This document shows positions 44,151 to 53,837 of a stretch of DNA of 64,000 bases, piece after piece. The position numbers and the translations under genes are program-made. The DNA is from Chryseobacterium piperi (GTDB lineage Bacteria; Bacteroidota; Bacteroidia; Flavobacteriales; Weeksellaceae). Where the stretch lies: assembly GCF_002285635.2 (NCBI RefSeq), contig NZ_CP023049.2, positions 1,240,001 to 1,304,000 on the forward strand, read 5' to 3'. The notes under the pieces are model-generated. The model was given only the letters and a program-made list of their open reading frames with translations. It was not told the DNA's origin and ran no database searches. Each line of letters begins with the position of its first letter. Positions within the stretch are counted from its first letter, which is position 1.

Positions 44151-44285
44151 TTTTGACATCGAATAAAAAACTGCTTTATAACAGGTTAGCGAAAAGCCGG
44201 GAGTAAAAAATCTTATTTAACCCCGGTACTCAAAAAAAATTTTTCTAAAATCCCGAAAAATGCTATTTTTAGAAAAATTAAAAAA

Positions 44286-45464
44286 ATGTCATATTATCCT
44301 CTTACAAGTATTCCTGACTATTACGGAATTGATGCCTTACTTACTGAAGAACACAAGCTAATTCGTCAATCGATAAGAGATTGGGTAGAAAGTTTTGTAA
44401 TGCCTCAGATAGACCATGCAGCACAAAACCATACAGACTTACCCGGTTTGATGAAAGAATTGGGGAAAATAGGAGCACTTGGCCCTTATATTCCAGTAGA
44501 ATATGGAGGTTCGGGATTAGATCAGATTTCTTACGGACTTATTATGCAGGAACTGGAAAGAGGAGATTCGGCAGTTCGTTCTGCAGCATCGGTACAAAGT
44601 TCTTTGGTGATGTTTCCAATCAATGAATTCGGTTCAGAAGAACAGAAGAAAAAATACCTTCCTCTATTAGCATCAGGAGAAATGATCGGATCTTTCGGAT
44701 TAACAGAGCCTAATCATGGTTCAGATCCAGGGTCAATGGAAACTTATTTCAAAGATATGGGTGACCATTATCTTCTAAATGGTGCAAAAATGTGGATCAC
44801 CAACTCTCCTTTATGCGATATCGCTGTGGTTTGGGCTAAAAATGAAGAAGGAAAAGTACAGGGATTAATCGTTGAAAGAGGAATGGAAGGATTCACGACT
44901 CCGGAAACTCATAATAAATGGAGCTTACGTGCTTCAAAAACAGGAGAATTGGTATTCAATGACGTAAAGGTTCCAAAAGAAAACTTACTTCCAGGAGTTA
45001 CAGGATTGAAAGGACCTCTTTCTTGTCTTAATTCAGCCCGATACGGAATTTCGTGGGGAGTGATTGGTGCTGCTATTGATTGCTATTGTACAGCTCTCCA
45101 ATATTCTAAAGAAAGAAAACAATTCGGAAAACCTATTGGTTCTTACCAGCTTCAACAGAAAAAATTGGCAGAATTCGTAACTGAAATCACTAAGGCACAA
45201 TTACTTTGTTTGCAATTAGGAAATCTTAAAAATGATCATAAGGCTACTCCTGCACAAATTTCTATGGCAAAAAGAAACAATGTGAAAATGGCTATAGATA
45301 TCGCAAGAGAATCCCGTCAAATTCTTGGTGGAATGGGAATCATGGGTGAATTCCCAATGATGAGGCATGCTGCCAATTTAGAATCCGTAATTACCTATGA
45401 AGGAACCCATGATGTTCACTTATTAATTACAGGTATGGACATTACCGGAATCAACGCTTTCTAA
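44286..45464 (+). CDS. gcdH: Glutaryl-CoA dehydrogenase
   Basis: A 392-residue acyl-CoA dehydrogenase. The C-terminal YEGTHDVHLLITGMDITGINAF, with the catalytic Glu, and the NSPLCDIAVVWAK segment are typical of glutaryl-CoA dehydrogenase, which oxidises and decarboxylates glutaryl-CoA to crotonyl-CoA in lysine and tryptophan breakdown. FAD-binding features FGLTEPNHGSDPGSM and the QLQQKKLAEFVTEI and GGMGIMGEFPMMRH segments are present. Electrons pass to ETF. Monocistronic, with a terminator. The specific CoA substrate rests on family motifs. Confidence 0.92.
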   Translation: MSYYPLTSIPDYYGIDALLTEEHKLIRQSIRDWVESFVMPQIDHAAQNHTDLPGLMKELGKIGALGPYIPVEYGGSGLDQISYGLIMQELERGDSAVRSAASVQSSLVMFPINEFGSEEQKKKYLPLLASGEMIGSFGLTEPNHGSDPGSMETYFKDMGDHYLLNGAKMWITNSPLCDIAVVWAKNEEGKVQGLIVERGMEGFTTPETHNKWSLRASKTGELVFNDVKVPKENLLPGVTGLKGPLSCLNSARYGISWGVIGAAIDCYCTALQYSKERKQFGKPIGSYQLQQKKLAEFVTEITKAQLLCLQLGNLKNDHKATPAQISMAKRNNVKMAIDIARESRQILGGMGIMGEFPMMRHAANLESVITYEGTHDVHLLITGMDITGINAF

Positions 45465-45495
45465 ATCTGTTTTAGATTAAAAATAAAGATATCAG

Positions 45496-45524
45496 CGTCT
45501 GGTCATTGGATCAGACGTTTTTTA
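45496..45524 (+). terminator. Terminator of gcdH
   Basis: Stem CGTCTG/CAGACG with a 10-nt loop followed by six T residues. Confidence 0.75.
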
Positions 45525-45631
45525 TTTCCCTATAAATCAACCAATTGCTATTCAATGAATAATGATTAATATCTCTCCGAGGTGATATTTATTTAGAAAA
45601 ATCTATCTTAACCTAACCAAAAAATCTTATT

Positions 45632-47575
45632 ATGAAAAAATTTACTCTTTTATTACTTGGCCTTTCTGCCCCCTTTTACTTCTCTCAGCAGGCAGGAGAT
45701 CTTGTAAAGTTTGAACAAAAACTTGATTTAACTCCTGCGGGAGTCGCTAATTTTATCGCCAATAATCTTGGTGAACAAAATGCTCCTGATTTTGTTAATT
45801 ATCTTAATGGATTTAATGTAGGCCTAAAAGCTTATAAGGTAACTTACTATACTAAAAATGAAAATAATAATCTGGTAAAAGCAACCGGACTTATTATGTA
45901 CCCCAATGTCAATTATAAGCTTTCTACTGTGGTATCAGACCATGGAACCACCGACAGCAGAAACAATGTTCCTTCTAATCTAAGAGGCGTTCTATATGCC
46001 GGATTTGTAGTGGAGCTATCTTATGTTTTGAATGGTTACATTCTTATGGCACCTGATTATGTAGGAATGGGTGATGGTGATGGAGTTCATCCTTATGTAC
46101 ACTACCCTACGGAAGCTGCTGCTACAATCGATTTTGTAACTGCTTCCAATAAAGTGCTAGCACAATTAGGGATTAAACGATATGATGAATATTTTCTAAC
46201 AGGCTACTCTCAAGGTGCCCATGCAGCCATGTCGACCCTAAAAAAGCTGAATATCTCAAACCCTACTCAACTGAAGTTCAAATATGCCTATATGGGTGAC
46301 GGCCCTTATGATTTTTCAGGAGTTACTCTTCAGAAAGGGGTACTGGAAAAAGAAGTATATCCGTTTACTGCCTTTATCGCTAATGTTTTAAATACTTGTA
46401 ACAACACCGGTTATCGGACTTATAATACCAATATTTCAGAAGTTATTTCTGCGGAATACCTTGATCGGTATAACTACCATGTTCTACAAGACAACGGTGG
46501 ATTGCTATGGGGTCCCCTACAATGGAGAAGACTTTTCACTAATAACTTCGTGACCAATGTTACCAATGACAACAATAATAAACTGAGACTTTGTTTAAAA
46601 TCAAATGATGTTTATGACTGGTATAACAAAACACCAATGACTTTGGGACACTCAACAGTAGATCTGGTGATTCCTCCTGAAAATACATCTAAAACCATCA
46701 CTGTACAGAGAGGATATTATCCATGGTGGGATCTTAATAAATTCAAACTTCAATCTTTTTACTGGGGTCCTCTGGGGCATATTGGAGGGATAGTTCCATT
46801 TGTTTTGGCCTCTAATGCAAAATTTAATACGCTGAGAAGCGGTGGTTTATTAAATGAATGGGCTAAACTGACTTCTAAATCTGAAAGTCCTCAGCCTAAG
46901 CTTAATCCACTCTATTCATCTCAGATTAAACCGAACCTGAGCTCTATGGAAGTTGTTGAAATTAAAGATTTTAACAAAGAAAAAGCAGGAAGATCTGTTG
47001 CTAGTAATAATTTAGCCAGTTTACAAGATGGAGTCTATTTGTTAAAGGTAGCTCAGAACAATGAAAATAAGCTGATCCCATATATTAAAAATGCCCCGGC
47101 AATCATTGCTGAAAATGAAATTGTCGCTTCTCAAAACAATAATACTTTAAGCTTAAAGACCAATCAGGATGAGTTGCTAGCGATCAATATCTTTGATGAA
47201 AATAAAAACCTGATCAAAACTATTTCTCAGGAAGAATATGCTAAAAACGGAGGAATTAATCTAAACGATATGAGCCCGCAGGACTATACTTTTGAAATTG
47301 TTACCGAGTTTTATAATGTTCAGTTCAATAAAAGCATCGGAAATACTAATGTTTTGGAAACTGATATCAATGTATTCACTCAGAATAACCAAATTATGGC
47401 CCGATCTAAGAATAATATCAAGACAATCAGTATTTATAACGTATCCGGTGCCCTAATTCAAAACCAGGAAGTTAACAAAACCAATTTTGAGTCTAAAAGC
47501 TTACAACCAGGAGTTTACGTAACCCAAATTGTTTTAGACAACGGAAAAACAATCAATAAAAAAGTAAAATTGTAA
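45632..47575 (+). CDS. Secreted alpha/beta hydrolase (lipase/esterase-like) with T9SS sorting domain
   Basis: A 647-residue protein with a signal peptide (1-18), an alpha/beta-hydrolase domain (about 60-420) and a C-terminal type IX sorting domain (about 570-647, ending TQIVLDNGKTINKKVKL). The nucleophile Ser is in the elbow TGYSQGAHAA, preceded by VVSDHGTT and a MAPDYVGMGDGDGVHPYVHY segment similar to the secretory lipase/prolyl peptidase-like group. The acid and His residues are not clear by eye (candidate His in GPLGHIGG). It is likely a cell-surface or secreted esterase or lipase. The linker at 480-570 is beta-rich. Monocistronic. Confidence 0.85.
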   Translation: MKKFTLLLLGLSAPFYFSQQAGDLVKFEQKLDLTPAGVANFIANNLGEQNAPDFVNYLNGFNVGLKAYKVTYYTKNENNNLVKATGLIMYPNVNYKLSTVVSDHGTTDSRNNVPSNLRGVLYAGFVVELSYVLNGYILMAPDYVGMGDGDGVHPYVHYPTEAAATIDFVTASNKVLAQLGIKRYDEYFLTGYSQGAHAAMSTLKKLNISNPTQLKFKYAYMGDGPYDFSGVTLQKGVLEKEVYPFTAFIANVLNTCNNTGYRTYNTNISEVISAEYLDRYNYHVLQDNGGLLWGPLQWRRLFTNNFVTNVTNDNNNKLRLCLKSNDVYDWYNKTPMTLGHSTVDLVIPPENTSKTITVQRGYYPWWDLNKFKLQSFYWGPLGHIGGIVPFVLASNAKFNTLRSGGLLNEWAKLTSKSESPQPKLNPLYSSQIKPNLSSMEVVEIKDFNKEKAGRSVASNNLASLQDGVYLLKVAQNNENKLIPYIKNAPAIIAENEIVASQNNNTLSLKTNQDELLAINIFDENKNLIKTISQEEYAKNGGINLNDMSPQDYTFEIVTEFYNVQFNKSIGNTNVLETDINVFTQNNQIMARSKNNIKTISIYNVSGALIQNQEVNKTNFESKSLQPGVYVTQIVLDNGKTINKKVKL

Positions 47576-47611
47576 ACATAAATTTCTTCATACCAAATTA
47601 TATTCAATGGA

Positions 47612-47644
47612 AGACTGCCTTACAAAATAAGGCAGTCTTTTTTG
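47612..47644 (+). terminator. Terminator after the T9SS hydrolase gene
   Basis: A perfect 11-bp stem AGACTGCCTTA/TAAGGCAGTCT with a 5-nt loop and a T-run. Confidence 0.88.
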
Positions 47645-47687
47645 ATGTAATGCTAGATCACTATCAAAATTGTATCATGATAAACAA

Positions 47688-48869
47688 CTACCCCGGTATT
47701 TCTTCAATATAGAAAATAACTTTTGTATCAAGGTAAGAATCAATCGGATCATTGTCATACGGTGTGGGATCAGCAAAGAAAATTTCAATTCTATAGAAAG
47801 TTTTATCATTCTGATCTACAGGAGTAAATACATATTGTCTTTTCTCAGGATTAGCAGTTCTTATTCCCGGTTCACCCCAGCCATACCATGCATTCGGTTT
47901 AAGAGAATTTGTATCTCTGGTAAGGTCTACAGGATTTCCACTCCTATCTATAAAGGCTACAAAAGGACCATTACCATTACGACCAGATCTGCTTGCGTAA
48001 TTCCAATGACTTGATCCGAACATGGTAGAAGCAAAAGTTTCCAGCTTGATTTCTGAATCCCCCAGGTACATTAACTGAACATCCGTATAGTCATCTGTAT
48101 ACATCTTAGCTGCACTTACCGGCCTTTTAAACAGTCTTATTTTGTATTTGCCATTACCAAAGCTTACTCCTTCCTGCTCCTGATCATAAAAGGAGCCAAC
48201 AAAAGTGGTTACGTTTACTTTATTTCCTATACTTCCTCCTCCATTTCCATTGACCTGAACCTGGCAGTTCTTTCCTAAAAAAGAAATCGGAAAGCCAGCT
48301 TTAGAAGTGCTCGAAGGAACTCCCGACACGGAATAAGTAATAGCACCCGATCCATTATTTAGCGTCCCTGAATTTAAAATAGCCTTTAGTCCGGTATTTC
48401 CTGTTGATGCAATTGTATCATTATTGGTGGCATAATCACCTCCATTACCTCCATTGTAAGGAATGATCAGTGTTCCGCTGTATTCTTCACCCGGAATAAA
48501 TTTTGGAGGCTCTAAATAAGCTCCTGAACAATTTAATGTTCCAATAGATGGATTAATAGCAGGAGAGCCATTAAACTTTACCCACTCCTCCCCATTCCAA
48601 TACATATATCCTTCAATCTTAAAATCAGGATGTGTTCCTAAACAATACACCAGTAAACCTTTTGCAGGCTCGGGAATAGTTACCTGATCCGTTCTGCTTC
48701 TTAATGCTACTTTAGGGCAGAGAAGACCTTTTTTACTTCCTTCAGGAAGATCATCAACATTCACATCAAGCATAGCTGAAGGATGAGGATTTGCTGTTCC
48801 TATTCCAACTTGCGCTTGACTAACCACACCAATCAATAGTAAAAGTGTTACCCATAATTTTTTTTCCAT
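47688..48869 (-). CDS. Secreted surface protein with GIGTANPHPSAMLDVN head
   Basis: A 393-residue protein starting at the ATG at 48869; the upstream GTG codon adds one residue and is less likely. After a signal peptide (to VSQAQ, about 20) comes VGIGTANPHPSAMLDVNVDDLP, then a domain with KGLLCPKVALRSRTDQVTIPEPAKGLLVYCLGTHPDFKIEGYMYWNG (paralogous heads with STNKGLL/LTxxQR and YxWNGxxW are common in flavobacteria), and a Gly/Ser-rich beta region of about 260 residues with no recognised family. It lacks a T9SS sorting domain. It shares only its head with the protein at 32.8 kb. Likely a surface or extracellular matrix-type protein. Confidence 0.72.
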   Translation of the reverse strand: MEKKLWVTLLLLIGVVSQAQVGIGTANPHPSAMLDVNVDDLPEGSKKGLLCPKVALRSRTDQVTIPEPAKGLLVYCLGTHPDFKIEGYMYWNGEEWVKFNGSPAINPSIGTLNCSGAYLEPPKFIPGEEYSGTLIIPYNGGNGGDYATNNDTIASTGNTGLKAILNSGTLNNGSGAITYSVSGVPSSTSKAGFPISFLGKNCQVQVNGNGGGSIGNKVNVTTFVGSFYDQEQEGVSFGNGKYKIRLFKRPVSAAKMYTDDYTDVQLMYLGDSEIKLETFASTMFGSSHWNYASRSGRNGNGPFVAFIDRSGNPVDLTRDTNSLKPNAWYGWGEPGIRTANPEKRQYVFTPVDQNDKTFYRIEIFFADPTPYDNDPIDSYLDTKVIFYIEEIPG

Positions 48870-49136
48870 CACTTGATTTTTAAACTGTTTGTTCAGCTAC
48901 AAAATTATGAAGTCACGCTTTGTCTTTCATCGTATACATCAGCGATTTCAGTGATAATGCTGTTAGTTTAAAAAGCATTAATAATCAACAGACTAAACAA
49001 GTAAAATATTTAATTTCACTTGTTTTCATAACGGTATTACAAAAAAACGATACCAACTTATTGGATAAGTATGCTTAATTTTATCAAAACATAATCATGA
49101 TATTCAGTTTTAAATTCGTTTGATCACCCTCCTATT

Positions 49137-50111
49137 ATGATTACACTTAAAAATGAACAGTCTATCACCCTGGACCGGCAACTGAAAAAATATATTGTAT
49201 CTTTTCTTTATTCATCTATGGCTATTCACATTCTGTATCTGCTATTATACAGCTATATCGGAAAAAATACGTTTGCATTCACGGAAGTCATTGGTATGGT
49301 GATTAATCTGTTTATCATCATTTATATCGATAAATTAGAATTCTCGGCTATAAAGCCTTTTATCAATGCTTATCTTCTCTTACTGTCTTTTCTCCTATAC
49401 TTTTTTGCATTTATCTATTGGAAGGAAACTCCGATTGCATTTCTTTGGTATTTTATGATTCCTTTTGGACTGAAGAAAATCTTTGATTTCAGAATCATTA
49501 TGTATTGGTCAGTTTATATTGCTGTGCTCATTCTGCTCACTATTATTATTCCTGATTTTTGGGGATTACGAACTGCTTATGCATTTTCACCTGAAGACAT
49601 GTCTTATATTAATCTAGCCACGTTTATATCGGTCTTATACCTTATGATCTTCATTTTATATTTCAATCATAAAATAAGCCTTTTACGTCTGGCCCATGCC
49701 CCGATCATTAAAAAAGAAAAGGTTGAATGTAAAAGTCCCAATAAAACAGAGCCTGAAGAAGAGCTGTATTCTGAATTGTATCAACAAATACTTATTTATA
49801 TTGATGAGAAAAAGCCCTTTTTGAATGCAGATTTTACGATTTCAGAGCTTGCAGTATCACTAAATTCCAATATCACATACATATCCAAATCAATTAATGC
49901 CAATACCGGTAATAATTTCAGTACCCTTATTAACACGTATCGCATCAATACCGTTAAAAAGTTAATTCGTGAAGAAGATTATAATAAATACACTTTAATG
50001 TATATGTATACTTCGGTAGGTTTTAAACACCAATCTACCTTTAATAAAGTATTCAAACAGATAGAGGGTATTACGCCAACCCAATATATAGAAAAAATGA
50101 AAAAAGAGTAA
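49137..50111 (+). CDS. AraC family regulator with N-terminal membrane domain
   Basis: A 324-residue protein. About six hydrophobic helices fill residues 25-185 (SFLYSSMAIHILYLLLYSYIG, FINAYLLLLSFLLYFFAFIYW, IYWSVYIAVLILLTIIIP-type segments). A charged linker follows, then an AraC helix-turn-helix domain (about 215-320; FTISELAVSLNSNITYISKSINANTG and YTSVGFKHQSTFNKVFKQIEGITPTQYIEKM). Membrane-tethered AraC proteins are frequent in flavobacteria and may sense envelope signals. Target genes are unknown; the divergent neighbour is the surface protein at 47.7 kb. Confidence 0.88.
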   Translation: MITLKNEQSITLDRQLKKYIVSFLYSSMAIHILYLLLYSYIGKNTFAFTEVIGMVINLFIIIYIDKLEFSAIKPFINAYLLLLSFLLYFFAFIYWKETPIAFLWYFMIPFGLKKIFDFRIIMYWSVYIAVLILLTIIIPDFWGLRTAYAFSPEDMSYINLATFISVLYLMIFILYFNHKISLLRLAHAPIIKKEKVECKSPNKTEPEEELYSELYQQILIYIDEKKPFLNADFTISELAVSLNSNITYISKSINANTGNNFSTLINTYRINTVKKLIREEDYNKYTLMYMYTSVGFKHQSTFNKVFKQIEGITPTQYIEKMKKE

Positions 50112-50133
50112 AGAAACATACTCCCTCTTATAG

Positions 50134-52833
50134 TTAGCTCATAAAAGACTTTACGTTTTCAACAAAATTGATCTCTGGATTCAGTATTTCAAGGATCAGA
50201 CTGCGGACAGACTTCATCGCATCATCGATACTACCCTTTTCAAACTGAAGGGAAACAACCCCTTTTTTAGCTTCTGCAAAGCTCCAGATTCCTGTTTCCA
50301 CAGGAAGTCCCCAAAACTCAGGAAGACTCTGGATGACGTATTGGTAGATACACAGCTGTAACGCTTGCTTCCGGTCACTGTTATGAAAATACTGATCCAC
50401 ATTATCGGCATCAATTTTTACAACCAGGTTTTTTATTTTCGCAGTCTTGTAATCTATAATCCGTAATGTTCCGTTTAACCGGTCAATTCTGTCAATAAAT
50501 CCAAAGAAAGAAATTCTGTCTTGCTGATTATCATCCAGGTAAAAATCCACATTTTCGAACCTCTTTTCAATGGCAATAATTTCTAATTTATTCCCACTTT
50601 TTACAAGCTCAAGATCATAATTCAGGATGTTCTGAATTACTTTTTTGGCAATAGCTTTATGGATGAAATTCATTCCTTTTTCATAGAATTCAGGCTGATG
50701 CTTAAGTTTCTCAATAGCAACATTTATATATTGATCTATTGCTTTAATTGATTCTTTTAAATCACTTTCTTTTAATATTTTACCTTTTAATACTTCATAT
50801 ACTTCTTGAAGTGAATAATGCACCAGATTTCCATAATTTTTCACAGATAATTCCTCTTCAATTTCATCAGTTTCCGAGGTATTCAGAATCTTGGATAAAT
50901 AAAAATCTACAGGATTATAAAGGTAACTTGTAAGGTGTGAAGCCGAAACTTTTTCTTTCCATTTTTCGAGCCTTTCCAGAACGATTCGGGTCTTAGGAAT
51001 TTCAATAGGCTGTGTTGTAATAGGCTCAGAAGAATTCTCAATAATCAGGTGTTCAATATCATGTGAACTCTCCATTTCAATCTGGGTAATAAACCTGCTT
51101 TTCTCTCCGCTGTTCACTCCTGAGCTCAACGCATTGAATAATAAATGGACATTCCTGGAGTCTTGAATCAACCGGTAGAAGTGATACGCATAGATACTAT
51201 CGTTCTCCAGAAAAGTATGCATATCAAAAAACCTTCTGATATCAAAAGGAATGTATGTATTCTGAGAGTTCCCCAACGGAAGTTTTCCTTCATTAACCGA
51301 CAGCATAATCACATTCTCGAAATTAAGAAGACGGGTTTCCAAAAGTCCCATAATCTGTAACCCTCTTAAAGGTTCTCCCTGAAAATCTATACTCTCAGAG
51401 TTGATGTGCTGATTAATAAGAACTTCAAGCGTTTCCATCTTAATTTCAAAATCGTACGGGGTTACCTGGTTCTTGATAATTCGGAATGCGTTTTCAAAAT
51501 GAGAAACGTTTTCATACTGAATATCATCTATTTCCAGCCATTTAATCTGTTGACAGAATGCAATCAGCAAATCCAGATACCGACTTGTAGAATCTGCTTT
51601 CTGAAGTAAGTTAAAATAAGAAAGTTCACTCAGAAGTTCCCGAAGCAGCTTTTGTGAAATATAGACAATATTCCGTTCTTCTATTTTTGATTTAAATTGA
51701 TTGATAATCTGCTCATCTTCAATAGATTTAGGAAGCTCTTCGAGGATAGGAAACAGATCTCTGTAATAGTATGAAGATTTATTTTTCTCCAATTGCTTCT
51801 GCAAATAAAACAGTTGTTTTACCGCATTGGAAAAAGACAGGTTTTTCAAAGGAAAACCCATTGTAATATTCAGATTGTCAATACCATGCATTACATCCAG
51901 ACTGGCAGGCAGCAAGTTTTCATCCAGTAAAACAAGAGCGGTATTGGAATACGTTTTATTATCAATCTCATTAAAGATTTCAGGCAGTATTTTAGTCTGG
52001 GTTACATTTCCCGAAACCTCATATACCTTTATCTGTTTAGGCTGGTTAAAATCATCTTCAATCCACTGAAATGCTCTACTATCATTAAATTCCTTCCAGA
52101 GCTTATGATTTCTCAGGAATTTGCCTGCCTCCTGCCTCTCATCATCAAAATAATAATGATCAGCCTGAAAAAAGCACTGCGCCTTATCCCATTGCAAGAG
52201 ATTTCGCACCAGCTTTTCTTCAACAGGCGTAAAGGCATTGAATCCACAAAAAACAAATTGTTCCGTAGTCGTTTTAGCAAATTCAGTAATTCTTGCTTTC
52301 GCTGTCTCATGGATCATCCCCGAGGTAGCCCAGTTTCTTTCCTGCAGTTTCTTCTTCAAAACAGGTAGGAAAATATTCATATTCCTCCAGAAATTAAGAA
52401 ATTTCTTTCGGGGAACATCATCCTCTTCTCCTAAATTCTGAGCCCAGTCTTTGATTCTTTCTTCATCAAACATGTACTGCAAAACAGCTTCGTCACTTTC
52501 AGAAAATTTTAAAATATCATCCCAGTCTTTTTGTAAAGTGGGAAACCATTTTAGAAAGTCCGAAAAGTCGTCGTTAGGAATAAGATTAAGACTCTTATAA
52601 ACATCAAAGGCAAACAGCCATAATGAAATCCCCTGAATGGGTTGCTTATCAGCAATTCTATCGATAAGCTCCTCTATCGTAAAGAAGTTGGGAAGAAAAC
52701 CCGAATAATTATTTTCTTCGAGAATCTGTCTGATAAAAACGATAGGCCTCTTGCCCGGAATTACAATATTAAATACTGATAAATCCGTATTCTGGGCCAA
52801 TAATTCGTGAATAATTTTATTGAGAAATTTCAA
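50134..52833 (-). CDS. AddB-like PD-(D/E)XK nuclease-helicase-fold protein
   Basis: An 899-residue protein. The N-terminal two thirds resemble an inactivated UvrD-like helicase (LLAQNTDLSVFNIVIPGKRPIVFIRQIL with no intact Walker A; RGLQIMGLLETRLLNFENVIMLSVNEG like helicase motif V/VI). The C-terminus (about 640-899) is a RecB/AddB-type nuclease: GNLVHYSLQEVYE, IDRIDRLNGTLRIIDYKTAK and QALQLCIYQYVI. It likely pairs with an AddA helicase for double-strand-break repair, but no AddA is adjacent. The start is TTG at 52833: there is no in-frame ATG before residue 117 and an in-frame stop lies six codons upstream. The start overlaps the DUF922 stop by 17 nt. Confidence 0.88.
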   Translation of the reverse strand: MKFLNKIIHELLAQNTDLSVFNIVIPGKRPIVFIRQILEENNYSGFLPNFFTIEELIDRIADKQPIQGISLWLFAFDVYKSLNLIPNDDFSDFLKWFPTLQKDWDDILKFSESDEAVLQYMFDEERIKDWAQNLGEEDDVPRKKFLNFWRNMNIFLPVLKKKLQERNWATSGMIHETAKARITEFAKTTTEQFVFCGFNAFTPVEEKLVRNLLQWDKAQCFFQADHYYFDDERQEAGKFLRNHKLWKEFNDSRAFQWIEDDFNQPKQIKVYEVSGNVTQTKILPEIFNEIDNKTYSNTALVLLDENLLPASLDVMHGIDNLNITMGFPLKNLSFSNAVKQLFYLQKQLEKNKSSYYYRDLFPILEELPKSIEDEQIINQFKSKIEERNIVYISQKLLRELLSELSYFNLLQKADSTSRYLDLLIAFCQQIKWLEIDDIQYENVSHFENAFRIIKNQVTPYDFEIKMETLEVLINQHINSESIDFQGEPLRGLQIMGLLETRLLNFENVIMLSVNEGKLPLGNSQNTYIPFDIRRFFDMHTFLENDSIYAYHFYRLIQDSRNVHLLFNALSSGVNSGEKSRFITQIEMESSHDIEHLIIENSSEPITTQPIEIPKTRIVLERLEKWKEKVSASHLTSYLYNPVDFYLSKILNTSETDEIEEELSVKNYGNLVHYSLQEVYEVLKGKILKESDLKESIKAIDQYINVAIEKLKHQPEFYEKGMNFIHKAIAKKVIQNILNYDLELVKSGNKLEIIAIEKRFENVDFYLDDNQQDRISFFGFIDRIDRLNGTLRIIDYKTAKIKNLVVKIDADNVDQYFHNSDRKQALQLCIYQYVIQSLPEFWGLPVETGIWSFAEAKKGVVSLQFEKGSIDDAMKSVRSLILEILNPEINFVENVKSFMS

Positions 52834-53371
52834 CGTTTTTGTATTTTTTCAATTTTTCAAGCTCTTCAGTAATTAAAGTATTGTACTCAGCCTGTTTTAT
52901 TGTATTGATTCCATTTCGGGTATCCTTGTCATAAGATGCCTGAAAATCTTTATAATCTTTAGCGATTTTATTGTATATACCGTGAAAGTATTTAATGTAA
53001 TCTCCACTTGACACCACTTTCTCCTCTACTTCCTTACGAAGCCTTCTTGCAAATAATTCTGCGATATCAAAATGCTTTTGTTCATGTAAGAGCGCGTAAT
53101 CCGTAATTCTTTTTACATCCTTCCAGGATTGATTTTCTTTAAAAATAGTTTGAATACCAATTTTTACGGGAACATTAGAATCACTTGAAACTACAGCAGA
53201 ATACTCCCACCCGCAATGCGTATAAGCAACCACATTAGCATTCCCCATATTATTGCTTTTACTCTTAAAATTAGACCAGGCAAGCTTTTGATCTTCTTTC
53301 CATATTATTTTCTGACCAAAACCCTTATTAAAATTAAAAACACAAAAACTAATGAAGATCAACCATTTCAT
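52817..53371 (-). CDS. DUF922-type HExxH putative protease, exported
   Basis: A 184-residue protein with a signal peptide (1-19, MKWLIFISFCVFNFNKGFGQ) and a HEQKH (HExxH) metal-binding helix in ITDYALLHEQKHFDIAELFARRLRKEV, as in the DUF922 family of predicted zinc proteases. It probably acts in the periplasm or is released. It sits in the middle of an overlapping three-gene chain: its ATG overlaps the upstream lipoprotein stop by one base, and its stop overlaps the AddB-like gene by 17 nt. Catalysis is predicted, not demonstrated. Confidence 0.8.
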   Translation of the reverse strand: MKWLIFISFCVFNFNKGFGQKIIWKEDQKLAWSNFKSKSNNMGNANVVAYTHCGWEYSAVVSSDSNVPVKIGIQTIFKENQSWKDVKRITDYALLHEQKHFDIAELFARRLRKEVEEKVVSSGDYIKYFHGIYNKIAKDYKDFQASYDKDTRNGINTIKQAEYNTLITEELEKLKKYKNVEISQ

Positions 53372-53772
53372 TATTCCACTACAATTGTTTTGGTGATCCA
53401 GTTATCATCACCATTCCAGAATTTAAAAGTATACTGTCCTTTTTGCTGTGGATTAAAATTGATTTGGTTCATCCCCAGATGGGTAGATTGTGAACACATG
53501 CCGTTTGTAAGAAATTTGTAAGCGGTAACCGTTCTTGTCAAATTATTATTATAAACATAATCATATCCATAAAAACCTTCACATTGAGATTTATATTGTG
53601 AATAGGTCTTAATACGCTGAACATCATATACATTCATAGTGTCATTGCTAATACTTACACTGTCTATTTTTACTTTTTCAATAGACTGTACTGTTTCATA
53701 ATCATCATTACAGGAGGTCAGAATTACCCCCAGAATTATTGCAGAAAATCCAAAATTTAAAAGTTTTTTCAT
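53371..53772 (-). CDS. Small lipoprotein of unknown function
   Basis: A 133-residue lipoprotein starting at the ATG at 53772 (MKKLLNFGFSAIILGVILTSC; the Cys is the lipidated residue). The longer frame begins with a TTG. The body is beta-rich with CEGFYGYDYVYNNNL, NGMCSQSTHLG (two further Cys that could form a disulfide) and the C-terminal QYTFKFWNGDDNWITKTIVVE. No family recognised. It heads the operon with the DUF922 protease and the AddB-like gene, its stop overlapping the DUF922 start by one base. Confidence 0.75.
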   Translation of the reverse strand: MKKLLNFGFSAIILGVILTSCNDDYETVQSIEKVKIDSVSISNDTMNVYDVQRIKTYSQYKSQCEGFYGYDYVYNNNLTRTVTAYKFLTNGMCSQSTHLGMNQINFNPQQKGQYTFKFWNGDDNWITKTIVVE

Positions 53773-53837
53773 AACACAATACAAATTACGATTATTTAAC
53801 AAATAATTAGCAAAAATTATTCCTTACTTAAAATAAA

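Noticed and set aside
44194..44236. CCGGG...CCCGG hairpin before gcdH
   Set aside because: Stem of only five pairs with a 20-nt loop and no T-run; not a convincing terminator or riboswitch.
50106..50123. GAGTA-N8-TACTC hairpin between the convergent AraC and AddB-like genes
   Set aside because: A 5-bp stem overlapping the stop codon with no T-run; too weak to call a terminator.
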